Assembly: GCA_040386335.1 (NCBI GenBank)
Contig: JAZKFT010000008.1
Location: forward strand, 124,001-188,000
DNA: 64,000 nucleotides
Source: JAZKFT01 sp040386335
GTDB taxonomy: Bacteria; Bacteroidota; Bacteroidia; Chitinophagales; Chitinophagaceae
Direction of reading: 5' to 3'
The notes under the pieces were generated by a model. That model saw only the letters and a list, made by a program, of their open reading frames with translations. It was not told the DNA's origin and did not search any database. Shown here one piece after another: positions 56,801-63,769 of the stretch (position 1 is its first letter; each line of letters starts with the position of its first letter). The translations under genes and the position numbers were made by a program.

Positions 56801-57323
56801 CTGGGCTGGCCGTATACGCTGGAATATTGGCCGGAAATTTACCATCGAAATGTTGGAAAGGCTCAACAGGCAGGAGCTTGTAGTACCCAACCCAAAATTT
56901 GACAACAGGAACTATCTCATTAAAACGGTGTCGGTAGAGCCTAAACTCACGTTTACTTCAGGAACCGTTTTTCGTATGGCTGCCAGCCTTCGCAGCGACT
57001 GGAAAAAGGGGAGTAGTAGTATTGGCAACGAACCATGTACCATTCAATCCGTAAATCTTGAAAGCAAGTATAATGTGTTGCAAAGTGCGGTGATCAATGC
57101 CAAACTCACTTTTAGCAATATAGATTACAACGGACCTACCAACAGCACAGTTGCTTTCATTATCCTCGACGGCCTGCAACCCGGAAGAAATATTTTATGG
57201 AGTGCTGATTTTACGAAACGCCTTGCCAACAGCCTGGAATTAAATTTTCAGTATGAAGGAAGAAAGCCTGGTTCTGGGAATACGGTTCATATAGGCCGGG
57301 CATCGTTGAGGGCGCTTTTTTAG
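53841..57323 (+). CDS. Very large predicted outer-membrane beta-barrel protein
   Basis: 1160 residues from a GTG at 53841 (MHLIKTIILTACCLFAVAAMAQ, signal peptide); the ATG two bases upstream is out of frame. Many alternating amphipathic strands (SLNYTSRINRLPVSKEFET, FRLNATYRILKIRNQ, LNFQYEGRKPGSGNTVHIGR) run to the end with a terminal aromatic (ALF), as in outer-membrane barrels. The segment GTERVFIDGVVMQRGEDQDY / VINYNTAEVTFTPKQMITKD is conserved-looking, and DYNNDGIQQLNEFE resembles a calcium-binding loop. Overall it recalls very large Bacteroidota barrels such as SprA but is about half that size and no SprA-specific motif was recognised. Function unknown. Confidence 0.7.
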   Translation: MHLIKTIILTACCLFAVAAMAQQKNLSNIRQKKIAVQLRPIPFDTLSIVPNSFIIKGFSKEQYLLNEADAKLQWKELPKTDSVEISYRVFPFQLSTVSRRYLYDSIADKISADPFVFNRNNRKAADNKLMDFGSLTYSGSLGRSLSFGNSQDAVVNSSFNLQLNGMLGDSIQIAAAITDNNIPIQPDGTTQQLNEFDRIFLQFKKRTWQVDLGDIDLRQSNFYFLNFYKRLQGISFQTENKISKNITNKLTATGAIAKGKFTRNIFQGLEGNQGPYRLTGANNELFFVVLAGTERVFIDGVVMQRGEDQDYVINYNTAEVTFTPKQMITKDKRIQVEFEYADRNYLNYLVYAGNEVQLGKKLKISIGAYSNSDSKNSPINQTLEKEHKQFLSQVGDSIQNAFYPTAYLDTFAVGKVLYIKKDSIVNGTSYPIFMYQATPTNEMFGLSFTDIGQGKGNYIPAFNAANGKVYMWVAPLNGIPQGNYEPVSLLVTPKKQQVATIRTEYKLTDNALAFMEAAFSKRDLNSFSSKDKGDDVGSAFKIGVTDNRAVTIAKKKLELSSSLGYEYVNEKFRPLERLRSVEFLRDWGLPFNLANMVTEQLPTLGFQLKDASANNVQYNYQGYIRSDGYKAHRQLINNYFNYKGWQLNDAVMYTSITGSNFAGYLLRPSIRLEKLLKNVGNYQVGGSFYMDHNQLRFKQSDSLSLNSFSFSDWSAFIKSNQAKDNRWSLNYTSRINRLPVSKEFETADQSHNYTGLLELLKNNHHQFRLNATYRILKIRNQSITTQKPEDNLLGRAEYITNILKGMISANLLYELGAGQEQRRDFSYVEVPAGQGEFTWIDYNNDGIQQLNEFETALFQDQAKFIRVFTPTNQFIKAAYNTFNYSLTISPRNMLNKPGLSRMGKMLSRIIFQSSLQTSRKAISNSKFQVDPFKGSVSDTNLISLVNTFANTLSYNRSSTVWGFDVNQNFNTSKAILTYGFETRKYRDWAGRIRWNIGRKFTIEMLERLNRQELVVPNPKFDNRNYLIKTVSVEPKLTFTSGTVFRMAASLRSDWKKGSSSIGNEPCTIQSVNLESKYNVLQSAVINAKLTFSNIDYNGPTNSTVAFIILDGLQPGRNILWSADFTKRLANSLELNFQYEGRKPGSGNTVHIGRASLRALF

Positions 57324-57516
57324 AAAGCAAGTAGTAAATAGCAAGTGGTAAGGAAGTAGTGAGTAGCAAGTGGCAGAGTGACAAGTAAAACGTAGAAAGT
57401 ATGACGTATGAAGTAGCAGCTCTCAATTCACTATTTGCCAATCGACTTACGAAGTAGCAACTCGCAGTTCCCTACTTGCTACTTCCTACTAACTACTTGC
57501 TACTTTTTCACCCCCC
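57324..57516. repeat. Degenerate AAGTAG/CTACTT repeat region
   Basis: Many imperfect copies of AAGTAGTAAGTAGCAAG on the left half and their complements (CTACTTGCTACTTCCTACT) on the right half, which can fold into one long hairpin between two co-directional genes. Confidence 0.6.
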
Positions 57517-57582
57517 GTGCATTACTTTTCAAAACAGGTTTTGGTTTCAATCATTATCTTCAAATATCGAAACCGAAATGAA

Positions 57583-58464
57583 GTGAACCACGAGATTCAG
57601 CCAAAGGAAATATCTGCATTGTTTACGCTACTGGACGACCCTGATGAAGAGGTATTTAGTACCGTGGAAAACCGGCTCATTAGCTTCGGTACGGGTATTA
57701 TTCCTAACCTCGAGCATTTGTGGGAGCAGAGCATCAGCGAAGATGTGCAGGAACGGATTGAACTCATCATCCATAAGCTGCACTATAAAGACCTTACCAA
57801 CGAATTTATTAACTGGAAAAACGGGGACGCCGAGCTGCTTTTTGGCGCTTTGCTGGTAGCCAAATATCAATTCCCGGAGATGGTGGCAGCTACACCGTTG
57901 CAGGAGATCGAGAAAATGCGACGAAACGTATGGATAGAGCTCAACAGTTACCTAACCCCGCTGGAACAGGTTAAAGTGCTGGAAAGCATTTTGTATAATT
58001 ACTACAAATTAAAAGGCGGCGAAATTGCCTACCTGCGGCCCAACGAATTCATGATCCATAAACTGCTGGAGAGCAAAAAAGGCAATGCGATCACCACAGG
58101 CATTTTATACATGGTGCTTTGCGAAATGCTGGATATCCCTGTTAAGGTCATCAATATCCCCCAACAGTTTATCCTGGCGTATTTCCGGCCACAGGTTACC
58201 AGCTGGGGAAGTGAAGGACACCAGTTTGATGAACAAATCAAGTTTTATATAGACCCCAGCAGTGGCGCCGCTTATTCACACCAGGATATTGAAACTTACT
58301 TTAGCCGGATACATGTAAAACCAGTGGCTTCTTACTTCAAACCAATGGATAACAAGCAGATCATTTGCCTGCTGCTACAGGAATTTGCCCGGTGTTTTGA
58401 CGATTTACAGCATGAATATAAAAGAGACGAATTACAGGAGTTGATCAGGATCATTGGCAGATAG
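57583..58464 (+). CDS. SirB1-like transglutaminase-related protein
   Basis: 293 residues if it starts at GTG 57583 (VNHEIQPKEISALFTLLDD); an in-frame GTG at 57517 adds 22 residues that look like leader sequence. The N-terminal half is helical (LLDDPDEEVFSTVENRL is HEAT-like). The C-terminal half has the transglutaminase-like SirB1 core: NEFMIHKLLESKKGNAITTG, LCEMLDIPVKVINIPQQFIL and FYIDPSSGAAYS. The catalytic Cys is not obvious, as in most SirB1 proteins. The function is unclear; the next gene follows at 212 bp. Confidence 0.8.
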   Translation: MNHEIQPKEISALFTLLDDPDEEVFSTVENRLISFGTGIIPNLEHLWEQSISEDVQERIELIIHKLHYKDLTNEFINWKNGDAELLFGALLVAKYQFPEMVAATPLQEIEKMRRNVWIELNSYLTPLEQVKVLESILYNYYKLKGGEIAYLRPNEFMIHKLLESKKGNAITTGILYMVLCEMLDIPVKVINIPQQFILAYFRPQVTSWGSEGHQFDEQIKFYIDPSSGAAYSHQDIETYFSRIHVKPVASYFKPMDNKQIICLLLQEFARCFDDLQHEYKRDELQELIRIIGR

Positions 58465-58676
58465 CGTATTTTCCATAGCTTAAATCGTCAGTAGGGGGCA
58501 TAAAGTCAAAGGTCAATGTGTTACGAAGCATAAGGCTAAGGTTAATCAATGTCTTATTGACCCAATGACAAATGACCCGACGTATAAAGGATTCCCGTAA
58601 AGCCGCGTTAAAAGTAGTAATAACGGGCTGCTTCTCTAATCATCCTTCCTTAATATTACACGCCAAAAAAAACAAC

Positions 58677-59420
58677 TTGATTCGTACATTATTGATTCAA
58701 ACATTTATAGCTGCAATTCTTAGCTTTTGCTGTATCAATACTGTGTCGGCGCAGGTCCAGGTAAAGGGCACTGTTTACGATGTTACGCAGCGGATTCCTC
58801 TTGAAGGGGTAAGTGTTTTAAGTGCTACCGGCAGGGGTACCTCAACCGATTCCAACGGTCATTACAGTATCATGCTTCCTTCGAATGACTCCATTTATTT
58901 TTCCTATATCGGCAAGCCCACCAAACCAGTGGCTGTAAAAGACATTAATCAGCCCTGGGACTTTAATATGAGCCTTCATGTTACCAGCGGCCTTTTACCC
59001 ACGGTAATTGTGCGACCCAAAAGCTACCGTCTCGATTCCATGCAAAACCGGGCCGATTATGCCAAAATATTCAACTTTCAAAAACCCAATCCGCTGAATT
59101 CGATCAATACAGGCACCAGTGGGGTAGTGGGGATGGATCCCAACGAGATCATCAATATGTTCCGGTTTAAGCGAAACCGGAGGATACAGGCGTTCCAGAC
59201 CCGGCTGCTCCAGCAGGAACAGGACAAATACATTGACCATCGCTACAATAAAAAAATCGTAAAAAAACTTACCGGCCTTCAAGGCGAGGATCTCGATAAA
59301 TTTATGGTTCGCTACCGCCCCGATTATTATTTTGTTCAGGCTTGCAACGACCTGGAATTGTACCAATATATATGGCAGGCCGGGAAGCAGTATCTGGCTA
59401 TTAGCAAAAGGGGAAATTAG
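58677..59420 (+). CDS. Carboxypeptidase-regulatory-like (CarbopepD_reg_2) secreted protein
   Basis: 248 residues starting at TTG 58677, because the residues that follow form a signal peptide (IRTLLIQTFIAAILSFCCINTVSAQ); a longer frame from ATG 58572 would bury it. The mature N-terminus is one beta-sandwich module, VKGTVYDVTQRIPLEGVSVL to YSIMLPSNDSIYFSYIG, as found in front of TonB receptors and alone in Bacteroidota periplasmic proteins. The remaining 150 residues are basic and helical (NMFRFKRNRRIQAFQTRLLQ ... RPDYYFVQ) without a recognised family. Confidence 0.78.
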   Translation: MIRTLLIQTFIAAILSFCCINTVSAQVQVKGTVYDVTQRIPLEGVSVLSATGRGTSTDSNGHYSIMLPSNDSIYFSYIGKPTKPVAVKDINQPWDFNMSLHVTSGLLPTVIVRPKSYRLDSMQNRADYAKIFNFQKPNPLNSINTGTSGVVGMDPNEIINMFRFKRNRRIQAFQTRLLQQEQDKYIDHRYNKKIVKKLTGLQGEDLDKFMVRYRPDYYFVQACNDLELYQYIWQAGKQYLAISKRGN

Positions 59421-59544
59421 TGAAAGCTTAAGTTTCGATTACTTATGAGACTGCTGAATTGATTTCCAATTGCTTAATGAAAATTTACATTGATTTACTT
59501 GTTTTGCATCCCCCTTTTTAGCACCACCTTCTACGAGAACAACG

Positions 59545-59841
59545 ATGAAAAGGAAGTCTATTTTTTTAATGCTGGCAATTTTGATGATTAGCGGCCTAAC
59601 GCATTTTTATTTAATGCCTTACTCCCAAAAGACGGCAAATAGCCATATGAATAGCGGGCCTTTTTTTGCGACAATTTATTTCGGTCTTTCGGCCATCACT
59701 TTGATACCAGGTATTAATACTTTAATAAAGAAGAAGAATAGCACTAGTTCTTTGCTTCTCATTTTACTTGTTGGAACGTTTATCTTTTGGGGTTACAAAC
59801 TGCATTCGTTAGACTGTCTTGTATGTATAAACAGTGGTTAA
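59545..59841 (+). CDS. Small membrane protein of unknown function
   Basis: 98 residues with three predicted membrane helices (IFLMLAILMISGLTHFYLM, FFATIYFGLSAITLIPGI, LLLILLVGTFIFWGYKL) and basic ends consistent with the inside-positive rule (MKRKS, LIKKKNST). The tail has a CLVC pair. No family is recognised. It is convergent with the TlpA-like gene; the 150-bp gap holds no clear terminator. Confidence 0.6.
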   Translation: MKRKSIFLMLAILMISGLTHFYLMPYSQKTANSHMNSGPFFATIYFGLSAITLIPGINTLIKKKNSTSSLLLILLVGTFIFWGYKLHSLDCLVCINSG

Positions 59842-59991
59842 TACAAGAATTGAGAAAATTGTTTGGGGTCCGAGTAAAATCGGAGGTCCTGCGGCCTGCA
59901 CACAAAGGCCATGGCAGAGAAAACTCGCCTAACAAACTTTACAAATGGAGACTCGTGGCGGATGGAAATTTTGTAACTACTTGCAATGTTG

Positions 59992-61125
59992 TTAATCAAA
60001 CATTGCTTTTTTTAAAACTTCATCCATATCATTGTCGTTTTGCTCGGTTTGGCCATCCCATCGTCCAATAATAGCGCCATTTTTATCAATCAAAATTTTT
60101 GTCGGAATTGAGTTTACACTAAACTTATAATTTAAATTGCTCGTATCAGTTTCAGATTTGGCTCCCCTTAAAACATGTACCCATTTTAGTTTATCCTTTA
60201 TTATTGCCCGCTTCCATGCCTCTTGACTTTTTTCATCACTGCTGATCCCAATAATCACCAGGCCCTTGTTCTTATAGACTTTATACAAATTAACCAAATG
60301 AGGGTTGCCGGCTCTACAGGGTACACACCAGCTAGCCCAGAAATCCAACAACACATACTTACCACGATAATCTGAAAGTCTTAGCGGTTTGCCCTTTACA
60401 TCATTTGTATAAAAGTCGACAGCCAACTTGCCGGCAGTATTGGCTGATTTCTGTCTTAGTACTGTTGCCAGTTGCTTCCCAAAAAGGCTGTTCTTCAGCT
60501 TTTCATCCATGCTACTGTAAAATCTTTTCAAGGTGTCAATTGGTAACCTGTAATATGATTGTAATAGATAGCCACTTATAAACGACGATGGGTTTCTATT
60601 AATAAATAACAGATCCTCTTTCTGCTGTTCTTCATAAAATGGTAGTAGTCGTTTTCTCAAAGAATCCCGTTTTGCAAGTTCCGATGCAATTTGCAGATCT
60701 TCAAGTACACTTTTATAGTGCTGCGTAATAGCAGATTTTCGTTTCATTAAACTGTCATAATCCAATTGCGTTTGAGAGCCATCGAACCGAATAACTTCAA
60801 ATGGCTCTCTATTTAAGCTGGCCTCCATCTCCGTGGGTTCCAGAAAAACAGTTACTGTTTTCAGGTCAATCACCCTGCTATTGTCACATCTGATAAATGC
60901 AATTGTCGGACTATTGATTTTGCCGGTAAATTCGAATTGACCATTTATCACCTCGCAACTGTCAGTAACTCCAATATCTGAGATGTAAGAATAGTAAGAC
61001 ACATATATTACCATAGGCTCAGTCGTCACTATACTACCTTTCAGGTGAAAAACATCCTTCGACTTTTGACCGTAGCAATAATTACATGCAATTGCAATTA
61101 ATATATTCAATGTAAACCGCATCAT
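59992..61125 (-). CDS. TlpA-like thioredoxin-fold protein with DUF4369-type N-terminus
   Basis: 377 residues. Signal peptide (MMRFTLNILIAIACNYCYGQ). Residues ~25-125 resemble the DUF4369 beta-domain that precedes thioredoxin domains in many Bacteroidota (FHLKGSIVTTEPMVIYVSYY ... VINGQFEFTGKI), followed by a helical middle (~140-230). The C-terminal AhpC/TlpA-type thioredoxin domain has WASWCVPC with Cys267 and Cys270, then FSVNSIPTKILIDKNGAII. It is a periplasmic disulfide oxidoreductase; the partner is unknown. Confidence 0.9.
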   Translation of the reverse strand: MMRFTLNILIAIACNYCYGQKSKDVFHLKGSIVTTEPMVIYVSYYSYISDIGVTDSCEVINGQFEFTGKINSPTIAFIRCDNSRVIDLKTVTVFLEPTEMEASLNREPFEVIRFDGSQTQLDYDSLMKRKSAITQHYKSVLEDLQIASELAKRDSLRKRLLPFYEEQQKEDLLFINRNPSSFISGYLLQSYYRLPIDTLKRFYSSMDEKLKNSLFGKQLATVLRQKSANTAGKLAVDFYTNDVKGKPLRLSDYRGKYVLLDFWASWCVPCRAGNPHLVNLYKVYKNKGLVIIGISSDEKSQEAWKRAIIKDKLKWVHVLRGAKSETDTSNLNYKFSVNSIPTKILIDKNGAIIGRWDGQTEQNDNDMDEVLKKAMFD

Positions 61126-61251
61126 AGATAAATTTTAGTCGTACAATAATGAAATTATTCTTTTCCAACCGTCCGTGCAATGTATTTGCAGATAGTTAGT
61201 TTAGGAACCCTTTTTTCTTTTCATGGCTTTGATACCTATTCGCATGGCTTT

Positions 61252-61680
61252 TTTCCTTCCGCCACGAGTGCCCATCAGCTTCTCAGGCGAGGTCTCTGCC
61301 CTGCCATGTGTGTGGACTGCAGGACCGCCGCATTTTAATCGGAAACCCCCACTTACGGTATTAACGGATTCCAGTAATTGTACATTACAATCCGGCAGTA
61401 GCTTGCTGTGTGGCAAACCACACCATCGGTTATTTTCAGCGCCCATTAGTACTTTAACGGCATTTCCTTCCGCCACGAGTTGCCGCCCATCAGCTTCTCA
61501 GGCGAGGTCTCTGCCCTGGCCATGTGTGTGGGCTGCAGGACCGCCGCATTTTAATCGGAAACCCCCACTTACGGTATTAACGGATTCCAGTAATTGTACA
61601 CTACAATCCGGCAGTAGCTTGCTGTGCGGCAAAACCACACCATCAGTTTTTTTCAGCGACCATTAGTACGTTAACGGCAT
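61252..61680. repeat. Tandem duplication of a ~211-bp non-coding unit
   Basis: Copy 1 at about 61252-61460 and copy 2 at about 61463-61680 run side by side with few differences (for example TACATTACAA against TACACTACAA). Both contain CATCAGCTTCTCAGGCGAGG, GGACCGCCGCATTTTAATCG and CAATCCGGCAGTAGCTTGCT. Open frames across it exist on both strands but repeat with the unit and look like shadows. Confidence 0.85.
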
Positions 61681-61734
61681 TAAAGGTTTCTTTCAAATTG
61701 AAATGCCCGACTAATTGATACATAAAAATATGCT

Positions 61735-61785
61735 GAAAAAAGTAACGGGTAGGTACAGGACAGAGTCCTGCACCTACGTGGGGGG
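61735..61785. repeat. Hairpin related to the MITE ends
   Basis: AAAAAAGTAACGGGTAGGTA then CAGGACAGAGTCCTG: GTAGGT(A)CAGGAC pairs with GTCCTG(C)ACCTAC. The GTAACGG and GGACAGAGTCC segments also occur at the ends of the elements near 25.0 and 30.3 kb. Apart from this and the tandem repeat, 61126-61894 holds nothing recognised. Confidence 0.5.
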
Positions 61786-61894
61786 AAAGCCATTGAATAA
61801 TTCATCATGTACGTTATTTTCAAAGCAGCCTTTGGGGCAGGCGAGTAATACGCAATAACCCATCCTCAATGTTCAACTTTTCAATAAGTTTTCC

Positions 61895-61937
61895 AAAAAA
61901 AGATCCCTGCTACTTTAACGTAACAGGGATCTTTTTT
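61895..61937 (-). terminator. Strong bidirectional-type terminator of the ompA gene
   Basis: AAAAAAGATCCCTG pairs perfectly with CAGGGATCTTTTTT (61896-61909 and 61924-61937), 17 bp beyond the ompA stop codon. Confidence 0.9.
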
Positions 61938-61954
61938 ATAAACTAAGTTAATTA

Positions 61955-62680
61955 CTATGGAATCACATTCATCACCACCCGGCGGTTTTGCGCCCGGCCG
62001 GCGGCTGTTTTATTAGAGGCGATCGGGTTTTGAACACCAAAGCCTTTTGCTGATAATCTTTCTTTGCTGATGCCGTTTTTTACAAAATAATTCAGTACCG
62101 CTTTGGCCCGGTTCTGGCTCAATACCAGGTTGGTTTTAGCTGCTCCGGTGTTATCAGTGTAACCTGCTATTTCCAACTTTACTGTTGGATTTTCATTTAA
62201 AAGGTCTACCACTTCCTGTAAGGCGACAAACGATTTTTTAAGTAAAGTGGCTTTGCCGGTTTCGAAGAAAATGTTTTTAGCAGCGGTATTTACCTCCTGC
62301 TTCATTTCTTCGGTTACAAAAACAGCTTTTGGCTCTTCTTTTATAGGGCAACCTTCATTGGAGAGAGGACCGGCTATCGTAGGGCATTTGTCTTTTTCAT
62401 CGTTTAGGCCATCGCCATCAGTATCAGGTATGGGGCAACCTTCGAAACGGGCCATGCCTGGTTGATTGGGGCATTTATCTTCATCGTCTTTAATGCCATC
62501 TTTATCAGTATCCGGGACCGGGCAACCAAAATATTTGGCAACACCAGCCACCGTCGGACACTTATCATTATCATCTGTAATGCCATCACCATCCTTGTCT
62601 TCAACTTCAGCAACAACTGTGGGGGGCGTCACTACAACCGGAACAACAGGTAATGGTTTCTCAATTACTATTTTTTTTTT
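61955..62680 (-). CDS. C-terminal part of a frameshifted OmpA protein (thrombospondin-3 and OmpA domains)
   Basis: This is the part of the reading frame that encodes real protein, ~241 residues. KKKIVIEKPLPVVPVVVTPP is a proline-rich linker. Three or four thrombospondin type-3 calcium repeats follow (DKDGDGITDDNDKCP, DTDKDGIKDDEDKCP, DTDGDGLNDEKDKCP). The OmpA peptidoglycan-binding domain comes last (IFFETGKATLLKKSF ... IAGYTDNTGAAKTNLVLSQNRA ... GRAQNRRVVMNVIP). Upstream of 62680 the same frame continues to 62887 but there reads the barrel gene out of phase. It has no start of its own, so it depends on the shift at the A10 tract shared with the barrel gene. Confidence 0.85.
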   Translation of the reverse strand, partial: KKKIVIEKPLPVVPVVVTPPTVVAEVEDKDGDGITDDNDKCPTVAGVAKYFGCPVPDTDKDGIKDDEDKCPNQPGMARFEGCPIPDTDGDGLNDEKDKCPTIAGPLSNEGCPIKEEPKAVFVTEEMKQEVNTAAKNIFFETGKATLLKKSFVALQEVVDLLNENPTVKLEIAGYTDNTGAAKTNLVLSQNRAKAVLNYFVKNGISKERLSAKGFGVQNPIASNKTAAGRAQNRRVVMNVIP

Positions 62681-63255
62681 GGAGACAGTGTAGTGCCGAA
62701 ACCAATGGTGTAGGTAAAATGGTAATTGGCCTCTTGTGTTACCGGCAGGCGGTATTGCGCATTGGTAAGGAAATAGACGTCTTCCATAAGTCTTACCTGG
62801 AGGCCTACACCCACCGGAATATATGAACCCCAAACGCTGGCATATTTTGAAACGCCAATACCGGCTGACAAATAAGGTACAACACAATGCTTGTCGGTTA
62901 ACAGTTTGATATTAGCCATAACATCGGTTTCCAGCAACAAAGCGTCATTATTGTACGAAGCCCTGTCGCGGAATGGATATTTTACAAATGCGCCATTCAT
63001 AGAAGCCATCAGATCGATATGGCTGGTAAGTCCTTTTAAATAACTCAGACCAAAGCCAATGTTCATCCCTTTCAGCTTACTCCACTTTTTATCCCTCAAT
63101 ACTGCACTCAATGAAGTAGAACGAATAGCCGTGGCGGTCTTGAAATCGAATGTGGCAAGGTTTACAATCAGCGTGGGTCTTTTTTTATAGTCATTATCCT
63201 GGGCATTTGCCGATAAGAGGCCGATGGCCAGTAATGAACATAAAAATTTCTTCAT
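62668..63255 (-). CDS. N-terminal beta-barrel part of the frameshifted OmpA protein
   Basis: 195 residues from the ATG at 63255 (MKKFLCSLLAIGLLSANAQ, signal peptide); a longer frame to 63300 is not needed. It forms an eight-strand-type OMP barrel (MNIGFGLSYLKGLTSHIDL ... VVPYLSAGIGVSKYASVWGS ... VYFLTNAQYRLPVTQEANYH) and ends YTIGFGTTLSPKKK then TAG. The stop arises because the run of ten A (minus strand) puts the next codons one base out of phase with the linker and OmpA domain. One extra A (11), or two fewer (8), would give a continuous ~430-residue protein. Its own consensus promoter lies upstream. Confidence 0.88.
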   Translation of the reverse strand: MKKFLCSLLAIGLLSANAQDNDYKKRPTLIVNLATFDFKTATAIRSTSLSAVLRDKKWSKLKGMNIGFGLSYLKGLTSHIDLMASMNGAFVKYPFRDRASYNNDALLLETDVMANIKLLTDKHCVVPYLSAGIGVSKYASVWGSYIPVGVGLQVRLMEDVYFLTNAQYRLPVTQEANYHFTYTIGFGTTLSPKKK

Positions 63256-63278
63256 AACGTTTTGGGTTTTATTAGGGG

Positions 63279-63310
63279 CAAATGTACGGTTGGGGTTCAA
63301 TTATGGACAA
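63279..63310 (-). promoter_or_regulatory. Bacteroidota-type promoter of the ompA gene
   Basis: On the minus strand TTG (63310-63308), a 21-bp spacer and TACATTTG (63286-63279), with the start codon 24 bp downstream. Confidence 0.55.
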
Positions 63311-63346
63311 TTTATTTAAACACATGTTAGTTATCGTGTGCACAAG

Positions 63347-63769
63347 CTACTTTGGATGTTTACTGCCCAGCCGCTCCACGCTTACCCTGGAAAGGCCTGA
63401 GCCTAAAATGCCGATCTGTTTTGCAGCTGCGCGGGTCAGGTCCACTATGCGTTTCATACGCGGACTCATGCGGTCGTTTACCTTAACCACCACGCTCTTG
63501 CCATTTTTTACGTTGGTAACCTTTAGCCAGGTACCCATTTTGTATTGATTGCTGGCACAGGTGAGTTTTTTTTGGCTGAAGATCTCGCCGCTGGCAGTTC
63601 GCCGTCCATTGAAGTTGTCGCTGTACCAACTGGCAATTCCGGTATTTAATTTAAGGGGTTCTTTCTTCTTTTGGGCCGGGGCAAAAAACTGTACAAATAG
63701 AAATAATATCAAAAAGCAACATCGCTTAAGTGTACCTGTTGAAAAAAATGAACGTAGTTTTATCGGCAT
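63347..63769 (-). CDS. RlpA-like septal ring lytic transglycosylase/double-psi barrel protein
   Basis: 140 residues from the ATG at 63769 (MPIKLRSFFSTGTLKRCCFLILFLFVQFFAPAQ, signal peptide). The mature part is the RlpA double-psi beta-barrel: GIASWYSDNFNGRRTASGE, then KLTCASNQYKMGTWLKVTN and VVVKVNDRMSPRMKRIVDLTRAAAKQIG. In RlpA the barrel cleaves denuded peptidoglycan; no SPOR domain is present. Its start codon overlaps that of the divergent gene to the right (CATG). Confidence 0.88.
   Translation of the reverse strand: MPIKLRSFFSTGTLKRCCFLILFLFVQFFAPAQKKKEPLKLNTGIASWYSDNFNGRRTASGEIFSQKKLTCASNQYKMGTWLKVTNVKNGKSVVVKVNDRMSPRMKRIVDLTRAAAKQIGILGSGLSRVSVERLGSKHPK

Noticed and set aside
61201..61476. 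91-codon minus-strand frame and 147-codon plus-strand frame across the tandem repeat
   Set aside because: Both arise from the repeated unit, disagree with each other and show no domain.
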